NCBI RefSeq assembly: GCF_011299095.1
Contig: NZ_CP049889.1
Span: 761,501-825,500 of the forward strand
Reading direction: 5' to 3'
DNA: 64,000 nt
DNA from: Jeotgalibaca porci
Lineage (GTDB): Bacteria; Bacillota; Bacilli; Lactobacillales; Aerococcaceae
This document shows positions 1-8,127 of the stretch, piece after piece (the stretch's first letter is position 1; each line of letters starts with the position of its first letter). Under the pieces are notes generated by a model that saw nothing but the letters and a program-made list of their open reading frames with translations, was not told the DNA's origin and did no database searches. The position numbers and the translations under genes are program-made.

Positions 1-1178
1 GTCGTTTTAGATATGAGTTCTTCTCCATCAACTTTCCCTTCTTGATATTCCAGGAAGTGATTTCTCTTTTCCCACTTTGTAAAGTTGTACCATTCTTTCG
101 GTACGGTCATATTCAGATAATCTTGAATATCTTCCATGGCGGTACTGTATTCGGTTGCCTGTTTACGGTATTCATCCGCAATAGTATCAACTACAATATC
201 TTCTGAATCTGTTTTATCAATGTACGGTTTAATACCATCTTTATATAATATGAACGCCTCCGCCCAAATTTGTTGAATGGTGTATTTGTCCAGGGTGAAA
301 ACATTTTTAGAAGGTTTCCCTTTTGAATGTAGTGGGAAGAAGCGCCTATTACCTGTAAAGTCTGATAGATACTGTTCTGGGTTTGTCGTACCAATAAAAG
401 CAACTGTCCGCTTCATGGTTTGAGTTAATCTTTCATACGGGAAGCGTACTTTATCCTCACTTGCACTTATGAAGTTCTTCATGGTATCGGTATCTGTGGA
501 TCTCATGCTAGATAACTCACCTAATTCAACAATCCAAGTACCAACCAATAGCTGGTAATCGTCCTTGTTTTTTCCCAATCCTTTTAATGAATCGGTGAAG
601 TATTTCCCGCCCAACTTGCTGGCTAAGGTACTTTTTCCCAATCCTTGCGCACCTTGCAAAACGGGTACAATCTCAAACTTTGAACCTGGTTCATATATAC
701 GTTTTACTGCACCAGCAAGCCATTTTTTTGCAACTGCCCTGGTATAAACATTGTCCTCTGCTCCCATGTAATCAATGAATAATGTTTCTGCTCTGGGGCA
801 TTCGTCCCATGGTGTACGTTCAATCAAGTCTTTCACGGGATGGTATTTATTCTGGTGGGCAACTTCTTCTAAGGCTACAAACATATCATCCTTAGTAAAC
901 TTCATGTAAAGTTGCTTCTCTACATCTAACAATTTTTTGTTAATGAATTTGTCATTAATCGGCTCTTTATTCATTTCAATTTCATGTGTAAATTCATTGA
1001 AAGTTAGTTTTTTATGCGCTGGATCTGTTTTTAGCATGATGACCAGGTTCGTTCTAAATTTTAGTATGTTCCCATGTTCATCCGTCAAATACAGTGGTGA
1101 AGTATTATCCTTCAGTTTTTTGGACTGCGCTTTATCCGCTTCTTGTGCGATTTCTTTCAGTGTATCGGGTAATTCCAT
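1..1178 (-). CDS. VapE-family helicase/replication protein of a PICI-like island (3' end outside window)
   Basis: Virulence-associated E family ATPase, the helicase-like partner of the island primase; such proteins drive replication of phage satellites. The reading frame is open from ATG at 1178 to the left edge, so the C-terminus is missing. A P-loop (GAQGLGKST) lies near residue 175 and a hydrophobic stretch ending in a Walker-B-like VELGELS near 213. The SD (GGGAGGAGG) overlaps the stop codon of the upstream primase gene, so the two are translationally coupled. VapE proteins also occur in prophages; the island reading comes from the neighbours. Confidence 0.85.
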   Translation of the reverse strand, partial: MELPDTLKEIAQEADKAQSKKLKDNTSPLYLTDEHGNILKFRTNLVIMLKTDPAHKKLTFNEFTHEIEMNKEPINDKFINKKLLDVEKQLYMKFTKDDMFVALEEVAHQNKYHPVKDLIERTPWDECPRAETLFIDYMGAEDNVYTRAVAKKWLAGAVKRIYEPGSKFEIVPVLQGAQGLGKSTLASKLGGKYFTDSLKGLGKNKDDYQLLVGTWIVELGELSSMRSTDTDTMKNFISASEDKVRFPYERLTQTMKRTVAFIGTTNPEQYLSDFTGNRRFFPLHSKGKPSKNVFTLDKYTIQQIWAEAFILYKDGIKPYIDKTDSEDIVVDTIADEYRKQATEYSTAMEDIQDYLNMTVPKEWYNFTKWEKRNHFLEYQEGKVDGEELISKT

Positions 1179-1183
1179 TTAGC

Positions 1184-2089
1184 TTACCTCCTCCCTTTCT
1201 GATTGTTTTTCTTCGTGATACTTTCGATAATTTTCAAGAATTCTTTATCATCTAATGGTGGTTCAACGAATTGCTGGTTCATCGTCCAAAGAAAGCCCAT
1301 CGCTAAACTTGGTTGCATGTTTGCCCGCAAAAGCGTTCCGTATGCCCTCGCCATAAAGCTATTGCGTCCGCCTTCGCTTACGGATTCTGTTAGTTCTTCT
1401 AATAACTGAATGACTTTCCCTTTACCGTTTGTGGTGCGTTGATAACCCGTTTGTAAATTGAAGTTATGGCTGGGCTGTTTTTCAAGTTCCCTCTTGTACT
1501 CGTTTGAGTTGGTAATTTTTTGAAGAAATACATCTACAGGGATAGCTTCGCCACGGTCGTGGTATATTCGGCTCACATGCTCGCTGTACTGCGTTATCAC
1601 GGGTGCGCCTTGTCCTTGTGACCATGTTTTATTACTGCTGTCAAACGTGAAATTAACGCCTAATTCCAAACTTATACCAAACAGTAATTTTTCATATTCT
1701 GTAGCATTTACCGAACGATCTAACTCCAATACCAACCGATAGCGGATATTATCTTCTTTGTATTTCAAAGTTGGATATAAGCAATAATTACACCCCTTCA
1801 AAATTTCATTGACTTTGGAAAGGAACGTTGCTTCTGATTCGTGTATATCGTCAAAATCGAGAAGCAAAAGACTGCGACTGAATACATTCTCGTTATTCCT
1901 TTTTAAGTTTCCGGTCATTTGTCCAGCAATTACAATATTCATTTTAAATAGCTTGATTGCCTTTTCTTCATCTTCATTAGTAGGATATTCAAACCGCTGT
2001 GGCTTGTAATCCTTAAAGAAAGTAAAGTCACGTGCTGTCTTGATCTCTTTCATTGGACGGTTTGTCTGGACTGTATTTATATAAATCAT
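1184..2089 (-). CDS. Primase-like protein (archaeo-eukaryotic primase fold plus PriCT domain)
   Basis: Probable replication primase of the island. The N-terminal half carries the metal-binding LDFD (DxD) motif at about residues 77-80, followed by an RYRLVLEL strand typical of the AEP fold. The C-terminal 60 residues (SFMARAYG to the end) resemble the helical PriCT_1 domain. Start ATG at 2089 is preceded by GGAGGGGG. It is coupled to the VapE gene five bases downstream. A primase followed by a helicase matches the pri-rep module of Gram-positive phage-inducible islands. Family assignment is by motif only. Confidence 0.75.
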   Translation of the reverse strand: MIYINTVQTNRPMKEIKTARDFTFFKDYKPQRFEYPTNEDEEKAIKLFKMNIVIAGQMTGNLKRNNENVFSRSLLLLDFDDIHESEATFLSKVNEILKGCNYCLYPTLKYKEDNIRYRLVLELDRSVNATEYEKLLFGISLELGVNFTFDSSNKTWSQGQGAPVITQYSEHVSRIYHDRGEAIPVDVFLQKITNSNEYKRELEKQPSHNFNLQTGYQRTTNGKGKVIQLLEELTESVSEGGRNSFMARAYGTLLRANMQPSLAMGFLWTMNQQFVEPPLDDKEFLKIIESITKKNNQKGRR

Positions 2090-2174
2090 GTCGCCCCCTC
2101 CTTCCCATTTTTTTCAACATTAATATTTATCCCTTGCCATCTTTGTGGCTTTGTTAACTAAATCATTCCACCAA

Positions 2175-2480
2175 TCAGTTAAACTTCTTTCTCGTGTTCT
2201 CAATTTCAAAAGCATCATCATTTTCTGCCAATGTGAAACTGATTTCGTTTAAATCTCGCATGATTTGTTGGTTTCTATTAAACATCGTGTCTGTTAAATC
2301 ATATAAGGCTTGATAGCGTACTGCTAATTCGCCCGGATTAAGTTGTCCAGCGTGAGGGACTAGGTTCAAAGCGTGGTTATATAGTTCGATTGTTTCTCGC
2401 ATATCACTTAATATATCGCCCATTCTCTTTAGTTCATCTACTGTTAAGACTGTTTCTGTCATTTCATTTTGTTTTGTCAT
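2175..2480 (-). CDS. Hypothetical island protein, 101 aa
   Basis: Not recognised with certainty. It is a mostly helical, acidic protein without membrane segments or cysteines; length and position recall the DUF1474-type proteins found between xis and the replication genes in staphylococcal islands, but that is a guess. The ATG is preceded by AAGGAGAG, a good SD. It lies between the small membrane protein and the primase and is probably in the same leftward operon. Confidence 0.65.
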   Translation of the reverse strand: MTKQNEMTETVLTVDELKRMGDILSDMRETIELYNHALNLVPHAGQLNPGELAVRYQALYDLTDTMFNRNQQIMRDLNEISFTLAENDDAFEIENTRKKFN

Positions 2481-2551
2481 GGTTATTCTCTCCTTATATC
2501 TGGTTTTTTGTGTAAAAACTGGTATTATAAGGGAAGTAGATACTCGAATAG

Positions 2552-2605
2552 CTACAACCCTATGCGCTTTGGAAATGTCAGTTTCCTTTGCGTTTTTTTG
2601 TTCAT
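2552..2605 (-). CDS. Possible 17-aa basic micro-ORF coupled to the small membrane protein
   Basis: The stop codon of the upstream 39-aa gene overlaps an ATG in the ATGA arrangement typical of coupled genes. The peptide would start MNKKTQRK and is strongly basic. There is no independent SD. Such a short frame can arise by chance; only the coupling supports it. Confidence 0.2.
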   Translation of the reverse strand: MNKKTQRKLTFPKRIGL

Positions 2606-2721
2606 AAATTCTTCATTTCTGCCACAATTTCTTTTACAACTTTTTTCATCTGATACATTACTCCGAATGTGATCCAACTGATTATCACTCCAGCAATGAA
2701 AGCTTCCTGTAATACATTCAT
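2602..2721 (-). CDS. Small single-span membrane protein, 39 aa
   Basis: Starts MNVLQEAF with a GGGAGG SD eight bases upstream, then one hydrophobic helix (about residues 8-22) and a charged tail rich in Lys and Glu. Function unknown. Small membrane proteins are common in the early region of phages and satellites. An in-frame upstream start giving 60 aa lacks an SD and would run through the hairpin repeat at 2737-2752, so the short form is preferred. Confidence 0.55.
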   Translation of the reverse strand: MNVLQEAFIAGVIISWITFGVMYQMKKVVKEIVAEMKNL

Positions 2722-2736
2722 TTTTATTCCTCCCAC

Positions 2737-2752
2737 CATAGTGCCCGCTATG
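2737..2752. repeat. Hairpin motif with TGCCCG loop, copy 1
   Basis: CATAG-TGCCCG-CTATG, a 5-bp stem around a six-base centre, placed just upstream of the SD of the small membrane gene. A second copy with the same centre but a different stem (CATG/CATG) lies at 4118-4131 before the integrase. Both are flanked by CCAC on the left. It could be a protein-binding site or an RNA hairpin. Confidence 0.45.
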
Positions 2753-2761
2753 TGTGTTTTT

Positions 2762-3037
2762 TTATACCTTGTGTTTGTCTGCAAACTGGATAAAATCTTC
2801 TAAATCGATATACTGCGAATCTCCTAAAACCACTACTTTTAAGCCTAATTCTCGGATGAATTTCTGCAAAGTATTGAAGGAACAACCAAAAAATTCACAA
2901 AACTCCGATTTCTTGTAGTATCTTTTTTGTGGTTTTTGCCTTACTTCGTTAATGGTTTCAGTAACTATTGAAATGACTGTTTCTGTAATTTGTTGTTGCA
3001 TTTTTTCCGAAAAGATTTCAATATTTTGATTTTGCAT
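2762..3037 (-). CDS. Excisionase-like / MerR-fold DNA-binding protein
   Basis: The C-terminal half (about residues 40-91) reads as a winged-helix excisionase-type domain: YYKKSEFCEFFGCS then helix, then YIDLEDFIQF. The N-terminal part is a Gln/Glu/Val-rich helix, possibly for oligomerisation. ATG at 3037 fits the AGGGGTG SD; a GTG at 3049 lies inside that SD and is unlikely. Its position just downstream of the Cro-like gene matches xis in SaPI-type islands, so a role in excision with the integrase is likely. Confidence 0.6.
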   Translation of the reverse strand: MQNQNIEIFSEKMQQQITETVISIVTETINEVRQKPQKRYYKKSEFCEFFGCSFNTLQKFIRELGLKVVVLGDSQYIDLEDFIQFADKHKV

Positions 3038-3056
3038 AGTCTTTTTCACCCCTTTT

Positions 3057-3073
3057 TTATTCTTAGTGAATAA
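3057..3073. promoter_or_regulatory. Island operator O1 (17-bp dyad)
   Basis: TTATTC-TTAGT-GAATAA, one of four 17-bp sites with conserved half-sites TTATTC/GAATAA. It sits directly after the stop codon of the Cro-like gene and upstream of the xis-like gene, so the same regulator may control xis separately. Confidence 0.6.
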
Positions 3074-3265
3074 CTAATTCTTAAAAAAAATAGAAGGATT
3101 AACTTCATAATAATGAGATAATTTTTCTGCTTGATCTATCCGAAGTTTTTGTTTACCTGTTTCTATTTTGTGGTAACCAGCTGGATACTTATACCCTAAT
3201 ACCTCTGATACATCTTTTAATCTCGCTCCCTTCTCAACCCTTAATTCTTTCAATGTGGAAACCAT
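3074..3265 (-). CDS. Cro/C1-type HTH regulator, 63 aa
   Basis: A single XRE-family helix-turn-helix: LKELRVEKGARLKDVSEVLG then YHKIETGKQ. It is first in the leftward operon, divergent from the larger repressor, the position of str/Cro in SaPI islands and temperate phages. The ATG is preceded by GGGGTGAGG. It probably competes with the repressor for the TTATTC-N5-GAATAA sites around it. Confidence 0.8.
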   Translation of the reverse strand: MVSTLKELRVEKGARLKDVSEVLGYKYPAGYHKIETGKQKLRIDQAEKLSHYYEVNPSIFFKN

Positions 3266-3279
3266 GTCCTCACCCCTTT

Positions 3280-3374
3280 TTATTCTTATTGAATAACTCT
3301 ACAGCTCTTATTCTAAACGAATAAAATAAAAAGTCAATGGTTTTGTAGTATTTTTTATTCTTTTAGAATATAAT
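3280..3374. promoter_or_regulatory. Divergent switch region of the island with operators O2, O3, O4
   Basis: Three 17-bp dyads with half-sites TTATTC/GAATAA lie at 3280-3296, 3308-3324 and 3355-3371 (the last ends GAATAT). A leftward promoter is visible: TTGACT at 3337-3332 and TAGAAT at 3315-3310, 16 bp apart, with O3 over the -10. A rightward -10 TATAAT at 3369-3374 overlaps O4. This is a classic lysogeny-type switch in which bound repressor would block both promoters. Confidence 0.7.
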
Positions 3375-3396
3375 GTGATGTGAGAGGTGATATTTT

Positions 3397-4107
3397 ATGG
3401 ATTTTAGCCAAAGATTAATTAATTTAAGAGAAGAAAAAGGTTGGAGCAAAACTGATACAGCTAAGAAAATTGGTGTTTCAACAGGTGCATATGCAAACTG
3501 GGAATATGGGAATAGAGAGCCTACTAGGAAAATGTTTAACAAACTAGAAAAAATATTTGAAGTCCCCGAATCCTATCTAATTACAGGTTCGCTTGATGAT
3601 CTTGCAGAACACTTGATAACCAAATTTGAAAAAGAGTTAATTGATGAAGGAAAATTAAATAAAGGTGTCATAGAATTAATAATTAATGATATTAATAGTA
3701 GAATGTTCCCTAAATTATTCCCTCGTGGTGCTAAGGATGCAGAAAGTTTAAAGAAAGAATTTGAAGAATACAAAAAAGATGCTCTTGAAACGTGGACTAA
3801 CTATGATAATTTAGATTATGAGATAGTAAGTAGAATACGGTATGCTTTGAGTAGTGATATAAGCGATAACTTGAAATATTTTTACTCTGACTTTTACGAA
3901 AGTGATGATAATAGGTTAAAGTCCGATAAAAGAATAACTAATAAATCTGCGGATCTAGTAAAAAGACTTGAACAACTTGATCGGTTTCAACGTTCCTATA
4001 TAGAAGGTTTACGTCACTTAGAAAACAAAGAAGTTATTGCTGAATTAGATAAGATTGAAGATTATACTAATGCAATTGATAATAAAACAGGTGTAATAAA
4101 ACTTTAA
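3397..4107 (+). CDS. Island master repressor (XRE family, Stl-like), 236 aa
   Basis: N-terminal HTH (residues 1-62, with GWSKTDTAKKIGVS and YANWEYGNREPT), then a long charged helical C-terminal region of unknown fold without a visible Ser-Lys peptidase motif. In Gram-positive islands, repressors of this shape (Stl) are lifted by binding a helper-phage protein rather than by self-cleavage; that is inference here. It is divergent from the replication operon and 44 bp upstream of int, matching the stl-int order of SaPIs. Confidence 0.75.
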   Translation: MDFSQRLINLREEKGWSKTDTAKKIGVSTGAYANWEYGNREPTRKMFNKLEKIFEVPESYLITGSLDDLAEHLITKFEKELIDEGKLNKGVIELIINDINSRMFPKLFPRGAKDAESLKKEFEEYKKDALETWTNYDNLDYEIVSRIRYALSSDISDNLKYFYSDFYESDDNRLKSDKRITNKSADLVKRLEQLDRFQRSYIEGLRHLENKEVIAELDKIEDYTNAIDNKTGVIKL

Positions 4108-4117
4108 CCTCCCCCAC

Positions 4118-4131
4118 CATGTGCCCGCATG
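4118..4131. repeat. Hairpin motif with TGCCCG loop, copy 2
   Basis: CATG-TGCCCG-CATG between the repressor stop and the integrase SD. It shares the centre and the left flank CCAC with the copy at 2737-2752, while the stem bases differ but still pair. Confidence 0.45.
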
Positions 4132-4151
4132 TAACAAAGGGGAAATTAATA

Positions 4152-5303
4152 ATGGCAACAATTAAAAAGTACACAAAAAAAGACGGTTCAACCGCCTACA
4201 TGTTTAATGCTTATCTTGGTACGGATCCAATGACTGGTAAGCAAAAGCGCACCACTAGACGGGGTTTCACTACTGTAAAAGAGGCTAAACTTGCCCTCTC
4301 ACGCCTTCAAGTTGATATTGAAGAGAATGGCTTTACCAAACAAAAAAGCACCACGTTCAAAGAATTATATGAATTATGGTATGAATCGGTATACAAGAAT
4401 ACCGTCAAGGAATCAACCAGGGTAAAGAAAACAGAAATGTTCACTAATCATATCTTGCCCGCCTTTGGGAAGCTGAAGATTGATAAAATATCAGTGAAGT
4501 ATTGCCAAAAGGTGGTTAATCAGTGGTGTGAGAAATTGGTGGCTTATCGAGAAGTTAAGAATAACGTTACCCGTGTTCTGGACTACGCTATCACGCTGGG
4601 GTTATTGGCTGACAATCCTATGAAAAAAATCGTTATGCCTAAAAGAAAAGAAGTCGTAAATGATGAGAAGATAGAAAATTACTTTTCTAAAGATGAGTTG
4701 CAAACTTTTCTGGATTATGCGAAGCAAGACTTGCCTATGAAATGGTTTGTATTCTTTCGGTTACAAGCCTTCTCTGGCTTCCGTAAAGGTGAAAGCCTTG
4801 CCCTCACGTGGCGGGATATTGATTTCAAGGCTAATACCATTGCCATAACCAAAACGCTTGCTAGGGGCGAAAATAACACGTTAATCATACAAACCCCAAA
4901 GACTAAATCAAGTGTCCGCACCATCTCAATAGATACCACTACAATGGCTATCTTGAAGGAATGGCGCAAAAAGCAAGCGCTGGATATGTTCAAAATGGGG
5001 TTCAATACCAATAACGAAAAGCAACTTGTTTTCTCTACGCTGGATAATAAGCCAATCAATCATTCAAATACCACTAACTACATAAATAAGGTAATCAAGC
5101 GGTATGATCTAAAACCTGTAACGGTTCATGGTCTACGCCATACGCATTGCTCACTGTTATTTGAAGCAGGCGCACCTATCCAAGTGGTGAAGGAACGTTT
5201 AGGTCACTCTGATATTCAAACCACCATGAATATTTATACACACGTAACTCAAAAAGCAAAAGAAGATACTGCTGAAAAGTTTGCAAAATATGTTAATTTC
5301 TGA
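4152..5303 (+). CDS. int: Tyrosine site-specific integrase of the island
   Basis: Integrates and excises the island by recombination at the tRNA-Ala gene beside it. Domains in order: N-terminal arm-binding domain (to about 60), SAM-like core-binding domain (about 65-150), catalytic domain with Arg in FSGFRKGES, HGLRHTH box, LGHSDIQTT and the nucleophile Tyr in MNIYTHV. It is 383 aa, normal for the family and intact. ATG at 4152 has AAAGGGG upstream; an upstream ATG at 4119 lies inside the hairpin motif and has no SD. Confidence 0.92.
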   Translation: MATIKKYTKKDGSTAYMFNAYLGTDPMTGKQKRTTRRGFTTVKEAKLALSRLQVDIEENGFTKQKSTTFKELYELWYESVYKNTVKESTRVKKTEMFTNHILPAFGKLKIDKISVKYCQKVVNQWCEKLVAYREVKNNVTRVLDYAITLGLLADNPMKKIVMPKRKEVVNDEKIENYFSKDELQTFLDYAKQDLPMKWFVFFRLQAFSGFRKGESLALTWRDIDFKANTIAITKTLARGENNTLIIQTPKTKSSVRTISIDTTTMAILKEWRKKQALDMFKMGFNTNNEKQLVFSTLDNKPINHSNTTNYINKVIKRYDLKPVTVHGLRHTHCSLLFEAGAPIQVVKERLGHSDIQTTMNIYTHVTQKAKEDTAEKFAKYVNF

Positions 5304-5307
5304 CGGA

Positions 5308-5329
5308 ACGTATTCAATTACGTATTCAA
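5308..5329. repeat. Direct repeat, possible integrase arm site
   Basis: ACGTATTCAA occurs at 5308-5317 and 5320-5329, starts 12 bp apart, between int and the tRNA. Short direct repeats here are typical arm-type integrase sites at the end of an island. Confidence 0.4.
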
Positions 5330-5406
5330 ACAAAAAAATAAGCCTTCAAAACATGATAGAAATGGCTTCATATCAACGTTTTAAAGACTTATCTTATAAA
5401 CTGTAA

Positions 5407-5477
5407 TGGACGATACGAGAATCGAACTCGTGCTACTAGCATGCCATGCTAGCGTACTCCCGCTATACTAATCGCCC
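5407..5477 (-). tRNA. tRNA-Ala (anticodon GGC), island attachment site
   Basis: 71 nt. Acceptor GGGCGAT pairs with ATCGTCC and includes the G3-U70 wobble that identifies tRNA-Ala. Anticodon stem CTAGC/GCTAG encloses ATGGCAT (anticodon GGC); T stem ACGAG/CTCGT; discriminator A73; CCA not encoded. Its 3' end faces the integrase gene, so the island probably uses the tRNA 3' end as attB, restoring it on integration. The other att copy would lie left of this window. Confidence 0.9.
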
Positions 5478-5533
5478 GGGATCTTCAGCGCCTATGAAGC
5501 AACGCTAAAGATAATTATAGCATATGAAATTAT

Positions 5534-6541
5534 TTAATCCAGATACGGTGCGTAAGCCTTCTCCAGTTGCTCGGTGATGGTTTGTTTAATGGCAGTAGTT
5601 GCGAATGAGTGCGCCATCGCATCCATATTTAATTTCTTCATTTCTGCATAAGTCAGATTGCAATATTCGGCCATAAGCAGGTATTCCTCGCTAAGTGTTG
5701 TGTTGGAGACAGTTCGATTGTCGGTGTTTACGCAACAGGGAACATTTTCATCAATAAAAAGGCGGAGTGGATAATCTGCCAAGGTCGCGACTGCATCTGT
5801 TTGGACGTTACTCGTTGGCGCAACTTCCAACAACACATTTTGCTCGCGGCACAGATCTCGCACACTTTTATCGTTTCGGATTGCAACGCCGTGGCCAATC
5901 CGTGTTGCCCCGAGATGAATCGCATCAACGACATTATGCGGGCAATTGCATTCGCCGGAGTGAAGCGTTAGTTGGAGGTTCGCGTTTTTCGCGGCCGTCA
6001 CTACTGTCCCGATTTCTTTATTCGCATCAGGTTTTTCGTCACCGGCAAAATCAAATCCCACTACAAATGGATTATTATATGTCTGAATTTGCTCAACAAG
6101 TGCTAAGTTAGCGGCTTCTGTGTGATGGCGCATCGCACTAATTAACAGATTGACTTTAATCGGGAAATCAGCCATTCCAGATTCAAGTCCGCGAATAACT
6201 GCAGCCAACACTTGAGGAATCGTCAATCCACCTCGCGTATGTAAGGGCGGCGCGAAACGCAATTCTACATATGAAACATTATCGGCAGCAATCGCAGCAA
6301 TGGTATCATACGTCGCCTTCTCTAAATTCTCCGCTGTCTGTAGGAGCGGTAAAATTACATCAAAACTGTCGAGATAGTCTTGCAAGTTCAAACATTTTTC
6401 AGGAGCTAAAGCTTTTTCAATTTCGCCTGGCGCATAGTCTGCCTCTTTTGCAAATTTGCGCAAAGTTGTAAGCGGAACTGAACCGTCCAGATGGCAGTGT
6501 AATTCCACTTTTGGTAGTTGGTTGATGATTGTCTTCTCCAT
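5534..6541 (-). CDS. add: Adenosine deaminase
   Basis: Hydrolyses (deoxy)adenosine to (deoxy)inosine in purine salvage; cytosolic zinc enzyme with a TIM-barrel fold. Metal ligands are in ELHCHLDGS (His15, His17), the catalytic His-Glu in LHSGECN, and further active-site residues in RIGHGVAI and NTDNRTVS. At 335 aa it is normal length. It stands alone; its promoter must lie in 6542-6760, ahead of the repeat array. Confidence 0.93.
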   Translation of the reverse strand: MEKTIINQLPKVELHCHLDGSVPLTTLRKFAKEADYAPGEIEKALAPEKCLNLQDYLDSFDVILPLLQTAENLEKATYDTIAAIAADNVSYVELRFAPPLHTRGGLTIPQVLAAVIRGLESGMADFPIKVNLLISAMRHHTEAANLALVEQIQTYNNPFVVGFDFAGDEKPDANKEIGTVVTAAKNANLQLTLHSGECNCPHNVVDAIHLGATRIGHGVAIRNDKSVRDLCREQNVLLEVAPTSNVQTDAVATLADYPLRLFIDENVPCCVNTDNRTVSNTTLSEEYLLMAEYCNLTYAEMKKLNMDAMAHSFATTAIKQTITEQLEKAYAPYLD

Positions 6542-6766
6542 TGGTCACAACCTCTCTCTTTTAGGTATTAAGAGATATTATAGATTTTTAGTGCTGTTTT
6601 GTAAACTGCTTAAAATTCCTACCTATTATTAAATACATATCTAACAGTGCGGTATTTGGTAGAGAATACAGGTAGAATACCAGTCAATGCTTTACGGATT
6701 TACAGGCGGTTATGGCCGAAGTTGGAGTTACAACTGATGATGTGGTGATTGATTTTTACCCACTTT
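6542..6766. other. Intergenic region upstream of add
   Basis: 225 bp before the first recognisable repeat unit. It must hold the add promoter but no consensus stands out. The last 40 bases (around 6720-6760) may hold a decayed extra unit of the array that follows. Confidence 0.4.
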
Positions 6767-7109
6767 CAGATATGAATGGGAAATGATGACCGATTCTTTG
6801 CCCAATTTCGGACATGAGTGGGCAATGATGACCGATTCTTTGCCCACTTTCGGACATAAATGGGAAATGATGACCGATTCTTTACTCACTTTCGGACATG
6901 AATGGGAAATGATGTCCGGTTCTTTACTCACTTTCGGACATGAATGGGCAATGATGACCGATTATTTACTCACTTTCAGACATGAATGGGAAATGATGAC
7001 CGGTTCTTTGCTCACTTTCAGACATGAATGGGAAATGATGACCGGTTCTTTGCTCACTTTCAGACATGAATGGGAAATGATGACCGGTTCTTTGCCCACT
7101 TTTGGACAA
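6767..7109. repeat. 42-bp alternating inverted-repeat array A (nine motif positions)
   Basis: The 7-bp motif CGGACAT (or one to two changes from it) starts at 6767 and every 42 bp up to 7103. Between copies the inverse ATGTCCG (mostly decayed to ATGACCG) lies after 12 bases, followed by 16 bases to the next motif. The 12- and 16-base spacers are GAATGGGAAATG-like and GTTCTTTGCTCACTTT-like. Motif, spacing and period equal those of the array at 16722, but the spacers differ. Confidence 0.9.
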
Positions 7110-7112
7110 ACA

Positions 7113-7155
7113 AATAAACACTGCTGCGGGTGAATATCCTGCAGCAGTGTTTATT
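7113..7155 (-). terminator. Intrinsic terminator after the Gfo/Idh gene
   Basis: 15-bp stem of AATAAACACTGCTGC and its complement, loop of 13 bases, immediately downstream of the stop at 7157. Confidence 0.75.
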
Positions 7156-7156
7156 G

Positions 7157-8116
7157 TCAATCAAACGGGTAAACCAGACCCCACTCTTCTCGGAGGGTGT
7201 CCATAATCGTGATAACTTGACGCGTTTTTTCGAGGGTTGGGTTATCAGCCTTGTCTAGGACCATATTTGTAAAGTTATTAATTTCATGTGTGAAGGCGTG
7301 CTCGGAATCGTCCGCATCAATAGTGGTTTTATTGCCATTTGGATCGGTAAAGACTGCTTGTTTGGCACGCGTGTAACCGGCGATTTCGAAGTAGCCTTTT
7401 TCATATGCAACCACGGCAATCTGCGGCAGTTCCGTTGCAAACGAAAGCGTGACGGTTGCCAGTTCTTTTTCTTTATTTTTCAAAAGAATCACGGATGTTT
7501 CGTCGACGCCCGCTTCGTGGATATCGCCGAAAGTCAGAATATTCGTGGGCGGACTGGTCAGGAATGTGAGTGCAAAAGTGAGCGCGTAGGTGCCGATGTC
7601 GAAAAGCGCCCCGCCAGCGAGCTCGGGTTTGTAGAAATACATCGGAGAGTCAGCGTGACGAACGGATGCGTACGGGACATGGATGTATTTTAGCTTGCCA
7701 AGATCCTGATTCGTAATCCACTGCTTCAATTGTGGGTAAAGCGGTACATGGAAAATCGTCATTGCTTCAGCCAAATACAGATTCTTCTCGGTCGCAAGTT
7801 GTGTCACTTCGTCGAGTTGTTTCCGACTGGTCACCATCACTTTTTCAGAAAAGACGTGTTTACCTGCACCTAAGCATAACTTGATATGCTCATAGTGATG
7901 GCTGTGCGGCGTTGCAATGTAGACTGCATCGATGGATTCGTCCGCTAACATTTCCTCATAGCTGCCATATGCGACAGGAATCCGATGTTTTTCGGCGAAA
8001 GCAGTGGCTTTGTCGAGCGAACGGGATGCGACTGCATAGAGTTCCGCCCGCTCAGTTTTGAAGTAACGTGCGAAATCCTTGGCGATATTTCCGGCTCCGA
8101 GTATTGCCCATTTCAT
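7157..8116 (-). CDS. Gfo/Idh/MocA family oxidoreductase
   Basis: NAD(P)-dependent dehydrogenase of a sugar or related polyol; substrate unknown. The Rossmann domain starts at the N-terminus with GAGNIA; the C-terminal alpha/beta domain carries GGALFDIGTY. The usual EKP motif reads EKV (SEKVMV), a change seen in dimeric dihydrodiol dehydrogenase-like members. Length (319 aa) is normal. It lies 11 bp after uvsE on the same strand, so the two may share a transcript. A second, different paralogue is at 35118. Confidence 0.82.
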   Translation of the reverse strand: MKWAILGAGNIAKDFARYFKTERAELYAVASRSLDKATAFAEKHRIPVAYGSYEEMLADESIDAVYIATPHSHHYEHIKLCLGAGKHVFSEKVMVTSRKQLDEVTQLATEKNLYLAEAMTIFHVPLYPQLKQWITNQDLGKLKYIHVPYASVRHADSPMYFYKPELAGGALFDIGTYALTFALTFLTSPPTNILTFGDIHEAGVDETSVILLKNKEKELATVTLSFATELPQIAVVAYEKGYFEIAGYTRAKQAVFTDPNGNKTTIDADDSEHAFTHEINNFTNMVLDKADNPTLEKTRQVITIMDTLREEWGLVYPFD

Positions 8117-8127
8117 AAATGTACCTC

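Noticed and set aside
5400-5480. Island att core duplicated within the window
   Set aside because: No second copy of the tRNA 3' end is visible in 1-5400; the other end must lie to the left.
5767-6111. 114-codon frame opposite add
   Set aside because: Antisense to the active-site region of adenosine deaminase; no SD or domain.
6783-7133. 116-codon open frame through array A, and a 64-codon one on the other strand
   Set aside because: Same reason: repeat length divisible by three, no SD, no resemblance to a protein.
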